DNA of 64,000 nucleotides from Ferrimonas sediminum. GTDB lineage: Bacteria; Pseudomonadota; Gammaproteobacteria; Enterobacterales; Shewanellaceae. Location of the stretch: NCBI RefSeq assembly GCF_900100175.1, contig NZ_FNEM01000003.1:76725-140724 (forward strand), in the 5' to 3' direction. Within the stretch, counting starts at the first letter, position 1. Each line of letters opens with the position of its first letter. The translations under genes and the position numbers were made by a program. The notes under the pieces are model-generated. The model did not search any database. It saw only the letters and a list, made by a program, of their open reading frames with translations, and was not told where the DNA came from. This document shows positions 12,285 to 21,823 of the stretch, piece after piece.

Positions 12285-13926
12285 TTTACTGCCCTTCGTG
12301 GCTCTGTTCCGTCCCCATTGGAAACCCATGCTGTTGGGGGTGTTTCTGGCTGTTCTCACCCTATGTGCCAGCATCGGCCTGCTGTCTCTGTCAGGCTGGT
12401 TTCTGGCCGCCTCGGCCAGTGCCGGCCTGGTGGTTGCCACCCGGGGACAGTTTAACTACATGTACCCTTCCGGTGGCGTTCGTGGCCTGTCCATCCTGCG
12501 TACCGCGGCTCGCTGGGCCGAGCGGGTCGTCAGCCATGACGCCACCTTTCGGCTGCTGACCGATCTTCGCGACCGGTTCTTCCGGGTCCTGGCTCCCCTT
12601 ACCCCGGCGGATCGCAGTGATCTGCGCGATGGCGACCTGCTCAACCGCATGGTGGCCGACGTCGACACCCTGGATCACCTGTACCTGAGGCTGATCTCAC
12701 CGCTGATTGCCGCCCTGGTGGCCATTGCACTGGTGTGCCTGCTGGTGGCCAGCTTCGACCCTCAGCTGGCGCTGACGCTCGGCGCCGTGCTAATGAGCCT
12801 GCTGGTACTGCTGCCGCTGCTGTTTTACCGCCTGGGCCGCCGTCCCGGCCAGCTGCTCGGCGACAGCACCCGTCTGCTGCGGCAGCAACTGGTGGATCTC
12901 ATCAGCGCCCAGACCGAACTCAGTGTCTACGCCGCCACCGCCAACCAGAGGCAGAAGATTCACTCCGCCGAAAACCAGCTGATTGGCGCCCAGGCCAGGC
13001 TGACCCGGGTCACGGCCCTGTCCCAGGCCCTGTTGCAACTGCTCAACGGCTGGACGCTGGTGCTGATGCTGTACCTGGCCGCCGATCAGGTGGGCAGCGC
13101 GGCGCCTCCGGGGCCGCTGCTGGCGCTGATCGCCTTTGTCACCCTGGCCAGTTTTGAAGCCCTGATTCCGGTCGCCGGTGCCTTTCAGCACCTGAGCCAC
13201 ACCGTCAATGCCGCCCAGCGACTGAAACCGGTGTTGGAACAGCGCTCCAGCGTCCGCTTCGGCGATGCCGACTGGCAGCAGGGCAGCATCACCCTGGACA
13301 AGCTCCACTTCAGCTACCCAGGCAGTCCCAATCCGGCGGTCAACGGCGTGTCCCTGACATTGGCACCGGGGGAGAAGATCGCTCTGGTGGGCAAAACCGG
13401 CTGCGGCAAATCCACCCTGCTCAGCCTGCTCAGCCGTGAGTGGCAACCCCAATCCGGTCAGATCCGCCTCAATGACACCCCGTGGGAGTCGCTGTCCGAA
13501 ACGGCCTTGCGGCAACAGCTCTGTGTTGTCGAGCAGCGGGTGCACGTCTTCAATGGCAGCCTGAGGGACAACCTGCTACTGGCCAGCCCCGACGCCGGCG
13601 ACGCCCAATTGACTCAGGCGCTGACCCAGGTCGGACTGAGTGCCCTGCTGGACGGGGAGGGCCTGAATCAGTGGCTGGGAGAGGGCGGGCGTCAGCTGTC
13701 CGGTGGTGAAGCCCGCCGCATCGGTCTGGCCCGGGCACTGCTGCACCCGGCACAGCTGCTGTTGATGGATGAGCCCACAGAAGGACTGGACGATGCCACC
13801 GAGGGCGAGGTGCTCAAGCAGTTGCTGCAAGGGACCCGCAGCATCATCTACGTCACCCATAAGCAGGCGGGACTGGCGCAGATGGATCGGATCCTACACA
13901 TGGAGCAGGGGCAGATTCGGTCCTGA
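12277..13926 (+). CDS. cydC: Thiol reductant ABC exporter subunit CydC
   Basis: A 549-residue partner of CydD. The membrane domain (about residues 1-325) starts MRDLLPFVALFRPHWKPMLL. The nucleotide-binding domain has Walker A GKTGCGKSTLL, a canonical signature LSGGEARRI and Walker B LLLMDEPTEGLDD, with the H-loop IYVTHKQ. The 8-bp overlap with cydD implies coupled translation and equimolar subunits. A strong terminator follows. Cytochrome bd is a low-oxygen oxidase, which fits the anaerobic-respiration theme of the window. Confidence 0.95.
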   Translation: MRDLLPFVALFRPHWKPMLLGVFLAVLTLCASIGLLSLSGWFLAASASAGLVVATRGQFNYMYPSGGVRGLSILRTAARWAERVVSHDATFRLLTDLRDRFFRVLAPLTPADRSDLRDGDLLNRMVADVDTLDHLYLRLISPLIAALVAIALVCLLVASFDPQLALTLGAVLMSLLVLLPLLFYRLGRRPGQLLGDSTRLLRQQLVDLISAQTELSVYAATANQRQKIHSAENQLIGAQARLTRVTALSQALLQLLNGWTLVLMLYLAADQVGSAAPPGPLLALIAFVTLASFEALIPVAGAFQHLSHTVNAAQRLKPVLEQRSSVRFGDADWQQGSITLDKLHFSYPGSPNPAVNGVSLTLAPGEKIALVGKTGCGKSTLLSLLSREWQPQSGQIRLNDTPWESLSETALRQQLCVVEQRVHVFNGSLRDNLLLASPDAGDAQLTQALTQVGLSALLDGEGLNQWLGEGGRQLSGGEARRIGLARALLHPAQLLLMDEPTEGLDDATEGEVLKQLLQGTRSIIYVTHKQAGLAQMDRILHMEQGQIRS

Positions 13927-13934
13927 CCCAGACA

Positions 13935-13960
13935 ACAAGGGCGCCTGCAGGCGCCCTTGT
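13935..13960 (+). terminator. cydDC terminator
   Basis: A perfect 11-bp stem ACAAGGGCGCC / GGCGCCCTTGT with loop TGCA, followed by CTTT. It lies between the convergent cydC and glycine-zipper genes and could serve both. Confidence 0.75.
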
Positions 13961-13973
13961 CTTTAGCGGAGTG

Positions 13974-14444
13974 TTACATCGCCTTGTCCACCCGGACACT
14001 GCCGCCCTGAAGGTACACCAGCCGGACTTCATCCCCGGCCTGGAACAGCATGCTGGGGTCCCGATCCTGCAACACCATCAGCTGCTCTCCGGCCTCGGTC
14101 TTCACTATTAGCTCCACCAGCCGAATCTGCCGCACCTGATAGGCCGGATTATTGTTGTGTACCATACCGGCGCCCAGCAGCGCCCCGACCACGGTTGCCA
14201 CGTCTTTACCCGATCCACCACCAAACTGGTTGCCAATCAGACCGCCTACCAGGGCACCGCCAAAGGTTTTCCAGCCCCGGTTGCGATCCTCCACCAATTC
14301 ATCCTGCGTCACCTGGCGCACAGATTCCACTGTGGCATAATCCACCTTCTGAACCGGCACCGCCTGGTTGCGATTGTAGACCTGAGCCTGGGCCTGCACC
14401 GTCACCAACAGCATCAAAGCCAGTAATCCTCGTTTCACCCACAT
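13974..14444 (-). CDS. Glycine-zipper 2TM-domain envelope protein
   Basis: A 156-residue exported protein. It has a signal peptide (MWVKRGLLALMLLVTVQAQAQ) without a lipobox cysteine. At about residues 60-100 is a glycine-zipper 2TM segment (FGGALVGGLIGNQFGGGSGK, then VVGALLGAGM), as in SlyB/Rick-17kDa-type envelope proteins. The C terminus has a small beta domain ending FQAGDEVRLVYLQGGSVRV. Function is unknown; such proteins are tied to outer-membrane integrity. Monocistronic and divergent from aat. Confidence 0.75.
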   Translation of the reverse strand: MWVKRGLLALMLLVTVQAQAQVYNRNQAVPVQKVDYATVESVRQVTQDELVEDRNRGWKTFGGALVGGLIGNQFGGGSGKDVATVVGALLGAGMVHNNNPAYQVRQIRLVELIVKTEAGEQLMVLQDRDPSMLFQAGDEVRLVYLQGGSVRVDKAM

Positions 14445-14491
14445 GATTTTTTCGCTAACTTTAATAGATACACGGTTTAATAGTACGCCTT

Positions 14492-15205
14492 ATGGTTAAA
14501 GTTGTCCGTTACCTGAATACTGAAAGTCACTGGTTTCCTACCCCGCAGGAAGCTCTGAATGACCCCAATGGCCTGCTGGCCATCGGCGGCGACCTGTCAC
14601 CGAAGCGTTTGATACAGGCCTATCACAGTGGCATCTTTCCCTGGTTCAATCCCGATGAGCCCATTTTGTGGTGGTCGCCGGATCCCAGGGCCGTGTTCCG
14701 GGTAAACGATCACCATGCCGGCAAAAGCCTTCGAAAGAGCCTACGCCGCGCGGGGTGGCAGATAACCTTGAATCGGGATTTTGCCGCCGTCATCGATGGC
14801 TGCGCCGCCCCCCGGGCCAAACAGGACGGCACTTGGATCAGCGCGGCCATGCGACAAAGTTACCTGACACTGCACCGGATGGGGGTCGCCCACTCCATCG
14901 AGGTCTGGGATGGCGACCAACTGGTTGGAGGGCTGTATGGCCTGCGGGTGGGCGGACTGTTTTGCGGCGAATCGATGTTTCACCGCCAGACTGACGCTTC
15001 CAAGGTGGCCTTCTGGGCCCTCAACCATCACCTGCACCAGTGTGGCATCGACTGGATTGACGCCCAGGTTCCCAACGCTCACCTGGCTAACCTGGGAGCC
15101 AGAACCCTGTCGCGGGATCGGTTTCTCAACCTGCTGGCCAGGCACCGGGATCAGCCTGTCTGCGCCAGTCAGTGGCAGACCCGGGAGATTGAGTTAGATG
15201 TCTGA
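14492..15205 (+). CDS. aat: Leucyl/phenylalanyl-tRNA-protein transferase
   Basis: A 237-residue cytosolic enzyme that adds Leu or Phe from charged tRNA to N-terminal Arg or Lys of proteins, marking them for ClpAPS. Typical segments are NGLLAIGGDLSPKRLIQAYH, SGIFPWFNPDEPILWWSPDPR, GTWISAAMRQSYLTLHRMG and GLFCGESMF. Length equals the family norm. It overlaps bpt by 8 bp, and clpA and clpS lie a few genes further on, so tag-writing and tag-reading genes are close together. Confidence 0.96.
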   Translation: MVKVVRYLNTESHWFPTPQEALNDPNGLLAIGGDLSPKRLIQAYHSGIFPWFNPDEPILWWSPDPRAVFRVNDHHAGKSLRKSLRRAGWQITLNRDFAAVIDGCAAPRAKQDGTWISAAMRQSYLTLHRMGVAHSIEVWDGDQLVGGLYGLRVGGLFCGESMFHRQTDASKVAFWALNHHLHQCGIDWIDAQVPNAHLANLGARTLSRDRFLNLLARHRDQPVCASQWQTREIELDV

Positions 15206-15896
15206 AGTCAGCCGCCTGCCCGTGGGACTCAGCCAGCCGTTCGACTGCAGCTACCGGCCGGAGAAGAAGGAGCAGCTGCTCATCGTCCAAAGCAAGATGA
15301 CGCCGGCTCACTTCGAGGGGTTGATGCGACTGGGGTTTCGTCGCAGTGGCAGTGACGTCTACCGGCCTCACTGTCCCGAGTGCCGTTCCTGTCAGCCGAT
15401 ACGGGTAGAAGCCGCCCGCTTTCGCCCCAGCCGTTCGCAAAAACGGATCCTGGCCAAAAACCGCGATCTGATCTGGAGCCAGGTGGACACCCCCACCGAT
15501 GAGCATCGGCGCCTGTACCACGACTACATTCGCCTTCGACACCACGACGGCCCCATGTTTCCGCCCACCGACGAGCAGTTCAACCGGTTCCTGCCCTGCT
15601 CCTGGCTGCCGCAACGCTATCTGGAGGCTCGATTGGATGGCCGTCTGGTACTGGTCGCGGTCACCGATGAACTGGAGCATGCCCTGTCGGCGGTCTACAC
15701 CTTTTTTGCACCGGATCTGGCCCAGCGCTCCCTCGGAGTACTGGGCATTCTCAAACAGCTGGAGCTGGCACAACAACGGAACAAAGCCTTTCTGTACCTG
15801 GGCTATCAGATCGATGAGTGCCGGAAAATGGCCTACAAAACTCACTATCGGCCCTACCAGGTTCTCGTCACAGGAGGATGGCAAGCCATTGATTAA
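15198..15896 (+). CDS. bpt: Aspartate/glutamate leucyltransferase (arginyltransferase family)
   Basis: A 232-residue ATE-family protein. Bacterial Bpt adds leucine to N-terminal Asp or Glu, the second tagging route of the bacterial N-degron pathway. The cysteine-rich N-terminal part has CPECRSCQPIRVEAARF, followed by SRSQKRILAKN and later YLGYQIDECRKMAYKTHYRP, all family hallmarks. Coupled to aat by an 8-bp overlap. Confidence 0.93.
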   Translation: MSEVSRLPVGLSQPFDCSYRPEKKEQLLIVQSKMTPAHFEGLMRLGFRRSGSDVYRPHCPECRSCQPIRVEAARFRPSRSQKRILAKNRDLIWSQVDTPTDEHRRLYHDYIRLRHHDGPMFPPTDEQFNRFLPCSWLPQRYLEARLDGRLVLVAVTDELEHALSAVYTFFAPDLAQRSLGVLGILKQLELAQQRNKAFLYLGYQIDECRKMAYKTHYRPYQVLVTGGWQAID

Positions 15897-16087
15897 TAAT
15901 GCAACATCATGCCTGTCTGTTTAACCTGCCAGAGTACAGAGACAAAGTTGGTGACACCGGCAGGGGAAACTGGGCGGGGAGCGCCGATGTGGCGTATAGT
16001 TGGAACAGGTGTCAGCTTTCGACCGCTGCGAAGGAAAGCCGCTGAACAGCCTGATGAAGCGCGCATTTCGCCGCTGATGGGTATAAC

Positions 16088-16116
16088 TTTACAGTGGCCG
16101 GTTTTTACGGCATGAT
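16088..16116 (+). promoter_or_regulatory. Candidate sigma-70 promoter of infA
   Basis: TTTACA (16088-16093), a 17-bp spacer, and CATGAT (16111-16116): five of six and four of six matches to consensus. It lies 38 bp upstream of the infA start. The remaining bpt-infA spacer (15897-16087) shows no convincing gene. Confidence 0.4.
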
Positions 16117-16138
16117 ACGCCCGATTTTTGTTTCGTAA

Positions 16139-16372
<234 letters not shown>

Positions 16373-16421
16373 TCGCCTGTTCCGACTGCGCGATGCACTC
16401 GCGCCACAGACCGATTAAAAT

Positions 16422-16448
16422 AAAAGCCCAGCTCGATGCTGGGCTTTT
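16422..16448. terminator. Bidirectional infA/clpA terminator
   Basis: A perfect 11-bp stem AAAAGCCCAGC / GCTGGGCTTTT with loop TCGAT, flanked by A and T runs so that it works in both directions. A second GC hairpin (CACCGCC with GGCGGTG, about 16464-16482) lies between it and the clpA stop. Confidence 0.85.
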
Positions 16449-16488
16449 TAGTGGCCGGAGCACACCGCCTCCGAGGGCGGTGGCCCTA

Positions 16489-18765
16489 TCAGGTTTCAGT
16501 AACGGTGCTGTCCTCACTGGAGTAATCGAAACACAGTTCGTCCGCTTTCACGCAGACGCTGACCTCGCCCCCCTGCTGCAGACGACCGAAAAGAATCTCA
16601 TTGGCCAGCGGCTTTTTCAGCTGCTCCTGCACCAATCGGCTCATGGGGCGAGCCCCCATGTTCTGATCGTAACCCTTCTCAGCCATCCAGACCCGGGCAT
16701 CCTCATCCACAGTCAGGGTCACGCCCTTATCGTCCAGCTGCGCCTGCAGCTCCACCAGGAACTTATCCACCACCTTGGCGATCACCTGCATATCCAGGTG
16801 ATTGAACCAGACGATGGAGTCGAGACGGTTACGAAACTCAGGGGTAAACACCCGATTAATTTCGCTCATGGCATCGAGACTGTGATCCTGCTGACGGAAG
16901 CCAATGGACTTACGCACCGTCTCCTGCACCCCGGCATTGGTGGTCATCACCAGAATCACATTACGAAAGTCCGCCTTGCGACCGTTATTGTCGGTCAAAG
17001 TACCGTGATCCATCACCTGCAACAGCAGGTTATAGACATCCGGGTGCGCTTTTTCAATCTCATCCAGCAGCACCACACTGTGGGGTTGCTTGAGCACGGC
17101 ATCGGTCAGCAATCCACCCTGATCGTAACCAACGTAGCCCGGAGGGGCGCCCACCAAACGGCTGACGCTGTGACGCTCCATGTACTCGGACATATCAAAC
17201 CGAATCAGCTCAATCCCAAGCAATCTGGCCAACTGTTGAGTGATCTCGGTTTTCCCCACCCCGGTCGGACCGGCCAGCAGGAAGTTACCCACAGGCCTGT
17301 CTTCATTGCCCAGGCCACTGCGAGACAGGCGAATGGCCGCCGTCAGCGAATCGATGGCCTGATCCTGGCCGAACACCACCAGCTTCAGGTTGCGATCCAG
17401 GTTGGCCAGCAGATCCTTATCCGACGCCGACACCGACTTCTCCGGGATGCGGGCGATTTTGGCGATAATGCTCTCGATGTCGGTCACCGACACCGTCTTC
17501 TTACGCTTGGAGGGTGGCAACAGCGCCATACGGGCCCCGGCCTCATCGATGACGTCGATGGCTTTATCCGGCAGGTGACGTTCATTAATGTGCTTGGCCG
17601 ACAGTTCGGTGGCGGCAGTCAGGGCCGACTGGGTATAGCGTACTCCATGGTGCTGTTCGTAACGCTCTTTCAGCCCCTGCAGAATGCGAATGGTCTCCGG
17701 CACACTGGGCTCGACCACGTCAATCTTCTGGAATCGGCGCGCCAGGGCGCGATCTTTCTCAAAGATTCCCTGGAACTCCTGGTAGGTGGTGGAGCCGACA
17801 CAGCGCAACTTACCGCTGGATAGCAGTGGTTTCAAAAGGTTAGAAGCATCCATCATGCCGCCACTGGCGGCGCCGGCACCGATGATGGTGTGAATCTCAT
17901 CGATAAACAGGATGGCGTTCTTGCGCCGCTGCAGTTGCCGCAGCACCGCCTTGAAGCGCTTCTCGAAGTCACCGCGGTATTTGGTGCCCGCCAGCAGCGA
18001 GCCCATGTCGAGGCTGAAGATGATGCAGTTTTTCATCACCTCAGGTACCTGCTCATTCACAATCCGATAGGCCATGCCTTCGGCAATGGCGGTTTTACCG
18101 ACCCCGGCTTCCCCCACCAGCAGAGGGTTGTTTTTGCGGCGGCGGCACAGCACCTGAATCGCCCGCTCCAGCTCGGAGTCCCGGCCAATCAGCGGATCAA
18201 TCAGGCCGGCCTGGGCCTGTTCGTTCAGGTTGGTGGCGAAGTTCTCCAGCTTTTCGCTGCCCTCGCCAGACTCCTCGCTCTGAATCTCGTCCTGAGGGCC
18301 GTCATTGCTGGCATCAAGCTCGTCGCTGCCGCCTTTGACCACCCCATGGGCAATAAAATTAACCACGTCGAGGCGGGTTACATCGGATTTTCGCAGCAGG
18401 TACACCGCCTGGGACTCCTGCTCGCTGAAGATGGCCACCAGCACATTGGCACCGGACACCTCATTGCGGCCGCTGCTCTGGACATGGAAAACCGCCCGCT
18501 GCAGCACTCGCTGAAAGCCGAGCGTAGGTTGAGTCTCACGCTCCTCGTCGTCCTCGGGGATCAGTGGCGTTGTCTGCTCAATGAAGCCCTCGATCTCCTG
18601 CTTGAGGGTCACCAGCTTGGCGCCGCAGGCTTCCAGGGCTTCTTTGGCTGCCGGATTGTCCAGCAGGGCAAGCAGCAGATGCTCCACGGTCATAAACTCA
18701 TGGCGGCTGCTTTTGGCCCTTTGAAACGCGTTATTCAAGGTCAATTCGAGATCTTTGTTCAGCAT
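16489..18765 (-). CDS. clpA: ClpAP protease ATPase subunit ClpA
   Basis: A 758-residue Hsp100 unfoldase that feeds substrates to ClpP. The N domain (residues 1-145) binds ClpS. The D1 ring has GEAGVGKTAIAEG and the D2 ring GPTGVGKTEITQQ, each with a Walker B (LFIDEIHT, VLLDEIEKAHPD). The IGF tripeptide in RKSIGFRQQDHSLDAM corresponds to the ClpP-docking loop. Start at 18765 (MLNKDLELTLNNAFQRA) with AGGGGA 7 nt upstream; the frame is open further but the upstream part overlaps clpS. Same strand as clpS, 34 bp apart. Confidence 0.97.
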   Translation of the reverse strand: MLNKDLELTLNNAFQRAKSSRHEFMTVEHLLLALLDNPAAKEALEACGAKLVTLKQEIEGFIEQTTPLIPEDDEERETQPTLGFQRVLQRAVFHVQSSGRNEVSGANVLVAIFSEQESQAVYLLRKSDVTRLDVVNFIAHGVVKGGSDELDASNDGPQDEIQSEESGEGSEKLENFATNLNEQAQAGLIDPLIGRDSELERAIQVLCRRRKNNPLLVGEAGVGKTAIAEGMAYRIVNEQVPEVMKNCIIFSLDMGSLLAGTKYRGDFEKRFKAVLRQLQRRKNAILFIDEIHTIIGAGAASGGMMDASNLLKPLLSSGKLRCVGSTTYQEFQGIFEKDRALARRFQKIDVVEPSVPETIRILQGLKERYEQHHGVRYTQSALTAATELSAKHINERHLPDKAIDVIDEAGARMALLPPSKRKKTVSVTDIESIIAKIARIPEKSVSASDKDLLANLDRNLKLVVFGQDQAIDSLTAAIRLSRSGLGNEDRPVGNFLLAGPTGVGKTEITQQLARLLGIELIRFDMSEYMERHSVSRLVGAPPGYVGYDQGGLLTDAVLKQPHSVVLLDEIEKAHPDVYNLLLQVMDHGTLTDNNGRKADFRNVILVMTTNAGVQETVRKSIGFRQQDHSLDAMSEINRVFTPEFRNRLDSIVWFNHLDMQVIAKVVDKFLVELQAQLDDKGVTLTVDEDARVWMAEKGYDQNMGARPMSRLVQEQLKKPLANEILFGRLQQGGEVSVCVKADELCFDYSSEDSTVTET

Positions 18766-18799
18766 ATAGATTTCCCCTGAGTTACGTTGCACATGCCTG

Positions 18800-19114
18800 T
18801 TAGACGCGCTCTGTTGAGCACAACAGAGGGTGGTCGTTTTCACGGGCGTAGCGGTTGACCTGGGCAGCCTTGGTCTCGGCCACATCCAGGGTATACAAAC
18901 CGCATACGCCTTTTCCCTGATAGTGGATCGCAAGCATTATTTCCGTTGCTTGTTCAACTGTTTTCGAAAAATATTTCTGCAGGACCAGTACCACAAAATC
19001 CATGGGGGTGTAGTCGTCGTTGTTCAGTATCACTTTGTACTGAGGGGGTGGCTCTACCGCCTGTTGTTGAGATTCCTTTTCAACAACAAAATCTGTTTGG
19101 CTCTCTCTGCTCAT
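18800..19114 (-). CDS. clpS: ClpS adaptor, N-degron recognition protein
   Basis: A 104-residue adaptor that delivers proteins with bulky N-terminal residues to ClpA. The core [20 protein letters not shown] holds the [10 protein letters not shown] substrate-pocket motif. [20 protein letters not shown] and the end of the fold follow. The N-terminal extension is disordered and Q/E-rich, as expected. Upstream of clpA, and divergent from cspD. Confidence 0.97.
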   Translation of the reverse strand: MSRESQTDFVVEKESQQQAVEPPPQYKVILNNDDYTPMDFVVLVLQKYFSKTVEQATEIMLAIHYQGKGVCGLYTLDVAETKAAQVNRYARENDHPLLCSTERV

Positions 19115-19309
19115 AGTAAAAGCGTAGTCACTTTGGGTCGATTTGTTGAAGATTGTGCGGTAATAAAGTCTTGACTCCCATGTTATCCATTTGTTAATAG
19201 ATAGGGAGTCAACATCATAGTTGGCCGCTATGTTTCATTCCTATCTCTGTTATATGGGTGAAACCAGACGATTACAAGACGATTCAAGACAATGGAAGGA
19301 AGTCGAGGT

Positions 19310-19516
19310 ATGGCTAACGGAACGGTTAAGTGGTTTAACAACGCCAAAGGATTCGGATTTATCTGCCCAGAGACTGGCGGCGAGGACGTGTTCGCGCACT
19401 ACTCCACCATCCAGATGGAAGGGTATCGCACGCTGAAAGCTGGCCAAACTGTGGAATTTGAAATAGAGCAGGGCCCCAAGGGCATGCACGCTTCAAACAT
19501 CACCCCCGCCAAGTAA
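19310..19516 (+). CDS. cspD: Cold-shock-domain protein CspD-like
   Basis: A 68-residue cold-shock domain. Its RNA-binding motifs are RNP1 (KGFGFICPE) and RNP2 (DVFAHYS). In E. coli CspD, at the same locus beside clpS, inhibits DNA replication in stationary phase; the assignment rests on synteny and on the divergent [16 protein letters not shown] segment. Start 19310 has GGAAGGA 9 nt upstream; an in-frame upstream ATG at 19292 overlaps that site. A terminator follows. Confidence 0.88.
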   Translation: MANGTVKWFNNAKGFGFICPETGGEDVFAHYSTIQMEGYRTLKAGQTVEFEIEQGPKGMHASNITPAK

Positions 19517-19540
19517 CACCTGGCCGAAGGCCGAAAAAAA

Positions 19541-19558
19541 GCAGACCCGAGGGTCTGC
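19541..19558. terminator. cspD/icd bidirectional terminator
   Basis: GCAGACC (19541-19547) pairs with GGTCTGC (19552-19558) around the tetraloop CGAG, with seven A before and six T after. It serves cspD on the plus strand and icd on the minus strand. Confidence 0.85.
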
Positions 19559-19589
19559 TTTTTTATGTAAGCGGGTTTATCACCCTCAA

Positions 19590-20843
19590 TTACATGTTGT
19601 CGATGATGGCATCGCCAAACTCGGAACAGCTCAGCAGCGTGGCATCGTCCATCAAGCGATCGAAGTCATAGGTCACGGTTTTGGCGGCAATCGCCCCTTC
19701 CATGCCGTTGACGATCAGATCCGCCGCTTCGATCCAGCCCATGTGGCGCAGCATCATCTCACCGGAAAGAATCAGAGAGCCGGGGTTCACCTTGTCCTGG
19801 CCAGCGTACTTGGGCGCGGTGCCGTGGGTCGCTTCGAACAGCGCCACACCGTCACCGATGTTGGCACCAGGAGCGATGCCGATGCCGCCCACCTGAGCCG
19901 CCAGTGCGTCGGAGATGTAATCGCCATTGAGGTTCATGGTGGCGATGACGTCATACTCCGCCGGACGCAGCAAAATTTGCTGCAGGAAGGCATCGGCAAT
20001 CACATCTTTAATGATGATCTCTTTGCCGGTGTTGGGGTTGGTCATCTTGCACCAGGGTCCGCCATCGAGCAGCTCGGCGCCAAACTCTCGCTGGGCCAGT
20101 TCATAACCGAAGTCCTTAAAGGCCCCCTCGGTGAACTTCATGATGTTGCCTTTGTGCACCAGGGTCAGTGAATCGCGATCGTTGTCGATGGTGTACTGAA
20201 TCGCCGCCCGCACCAGGCGCTCGGTGCCGGCCTTGGAGATCGGCTTGATGCCGATGCCGCAGTTATCTTCGAAGCGGATCTTGGTGGCGCCCATCTCCTC
20301 GGTCAGGAACTTGATCACCTTGTCGGCCTCGGCCGTGCCCGCCTGCCATTCGACACCGGCGTAGATATCTTCACTGTTCTCACGGAAGATCACCATGTCG
20401 GTCAGCTCAGGCTGCTTCAACGGGCTTGGGGTACCGCTGTAATAGCGAACCGGACGCAAACACACATAAAGATCCAATTGCTGACGCAGGGCCACGTTCA
20501 AAGAGCGGATACCGCCGCCCACCGGCGTGGTCAACGGGCCCTTAATGGCCACAGCGTAATCCTTGACCGCCTCCAGGGTCTCTTCTGGCAACCAGGTATC
20601 GGCGCCATACACCTGGGTGGATTTCTCACCGCAGTAGATCTCCATCCAGTGAATCTTGCGCTCACCGCCATAGGCTTTTTCGATGGCAGCATCCAGGACT
20701 TTTCGCATTGGCGGGGTCACATCCACACCGATACCGTCGCCTTCGATAAATGGAATGATGGGTTCATTGGGGACGTTCAGCGCACCGTTGTCGGTAACCG
20801 TGATCTTCTGACCTTCGGCAGGAACGACAATCTTTGACTCCAT
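19590..20843 (-). CDS. icd: NADP-dependent isocitrate dehydrogenase
   Basis: A 417-residue TCA-cycle enzyme converting isocitrate to 2-oxoglutarate and CO2. The substrate-binding and regulatory serine lies in [12 protein letters not shown]; the segment [22 protein letters not shown] and the C-terminal [20 protein letters not shown] are typical of E. coli-type ICDH. Start at 20843 ([12 protein letters not shown]) with AAGGAG 6 nt upstream. Monocistronic, divergent from rluE. Confidence 0.97.
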   Translation of the reverse strand: MESKIVVPAEGQKITVTDNGALNVPNEPIIPFIEGDGIGVDVTPPMRKVLDAAIEKAYGGERKIHWMEIYCGEKSTQVYGADTWLPEETLEAVKDYAVAIKGPLTTPVGGGIRSLNVALRQQLDLYVCLRPVRYYSGTPSPLKQPELTDMVIFRENSEDIYAGVEWQAGTAEADKVIKFLTEEMGATKIRFEDNCGIGIKPISKAGTERLVRAAIQYTIDNDRDSLTLVHKGNIMKFTEGAFKDFGYELAQREFGAELLDGGPWCKMTNPNTGKEIIIKDVIADAFLQQILLRPAEYDVIATMNLNGDYISDALAAQVGGIGIAPGANIGDGVALFEATHGTAPKYAGQDKVNPGSLILSGEMMLRHMGWIEAADLIVNGMEGAIAAKTVTYDFDRLMDDATLLSCSEFGDAIIDNM

Positions 20844-21052
20844 GTTATTCTCCTTTTTCCTTGCGCTTAATGTGCGGCCGACTCTGCGACCGGCAGTTTG
20901 AGCTTTGTCACAATTCGCCGTCATCATAAAACATTCCGCTTATTTTAGAAACGATCAGCCGGTGAACTGTTCGCCAGTATTCACCAGCTCCGAACCAGGC
21001 TCCATTGCACCTTGGTCTAGTCCCCAAACGCAAAGACCGGTACACTGTCGCC

Positions 21053-21667
21053 ATGCAAAAACAACGCCCATTCAAAGCCGCCAAGCGGCCTGGACAGCGA
21101 CCCGCGCCACGACCGAAACGCCCTCGCGGCCCCCGGCAGGTGCTGCTGTTCAACAAACCCTTCGACGTATTGACGCAATTTACCGATGACGCCAATCGAG
21201 CCACCCTTAAAGATTACATTCCCGTCGAGGGGGTGTACGCCGCCGGGCGCCTCGACCGGGACAGCGAAGGCCTGCTGGTGCTGACCAACGACGGTCAGCT
21301 GCAGGCCAAACTGACCCAGCCAGGCAAAAAGACCAGCAAGACCTACTGGGTTCAGGTGGAAGGGGTGCCCAGCGATGACGCCCTGGTCCAGTTGCGTCAG
21401 GGGGTCACCCTCAATGACGGCCCTACCCTGCCGGCCAAAGTAGAGCGCATCGACGAGCCGGCCATGCTGTGGCCCCGCACCCCCCCCATTCGGGAGCGCA
21501 AGTCGATTCCAACCTGCTGGCTGGCCATCACTCTGATAGAGGGACGCAACCGCCAGGTGAGGCGCATGACCGCCCACATCGGTCACCCGACCCTGAGGCT
21601 GATTCGCTATCGAATGGGTAACTGGACCCTCGACGGTCTCGACAGCGGCGACTACCGGCAGGTGTAA
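21053..21667 (+). CDS. rluE: 23S rRNA pseudouridine(2457) synthase
   Basis: A 204-residue RsuA-family pseudouridine synthase. The catalytic aspartate lies in [19 protein letters not shown], and the family's closing motif is [21 protein letters not shown]. The N terminus is basic and disordered ([19 protein letters not shown]). Start 21053 gives the family length. It lies between icd and mnmA, where rluE sits in E. coli, but nudJ, which follows rluE there, is absent. Confidence 0.93.
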   Translation: MQKQRPFKAAKRPGQRPAPRPKRPRGPRQVLLFNKPFDVLTQFTDDANRATLKDYIPVEGVYAAGRLDRDSEGLLVLTNDGQLQAKLTQPGKKTSKTYWVQVEGVPSDDALVQLRQGVTLNDGPTLPAKVERIDEPAMLWPRTPPIRERKSIPTCWLAITLIEGRNRQVRRMTAHIGHPTLRLIRYRMGNWTLDGLDSGDYRQV

Positions 21668-21823
21668 GGGGCGACGGTTCGAATCTGACGAACATTTTTT
21701 GATTGCCCCCTTGAAGCCATTCGCCAATAGCCCCATATGGCCAATTCATGGTAAAATCTGCGCCCGCGCACAAATGGGCGCATTTTTCTTTTTGCACTTA
21801 CTCTATTCGGAAATAGCGTGTCT

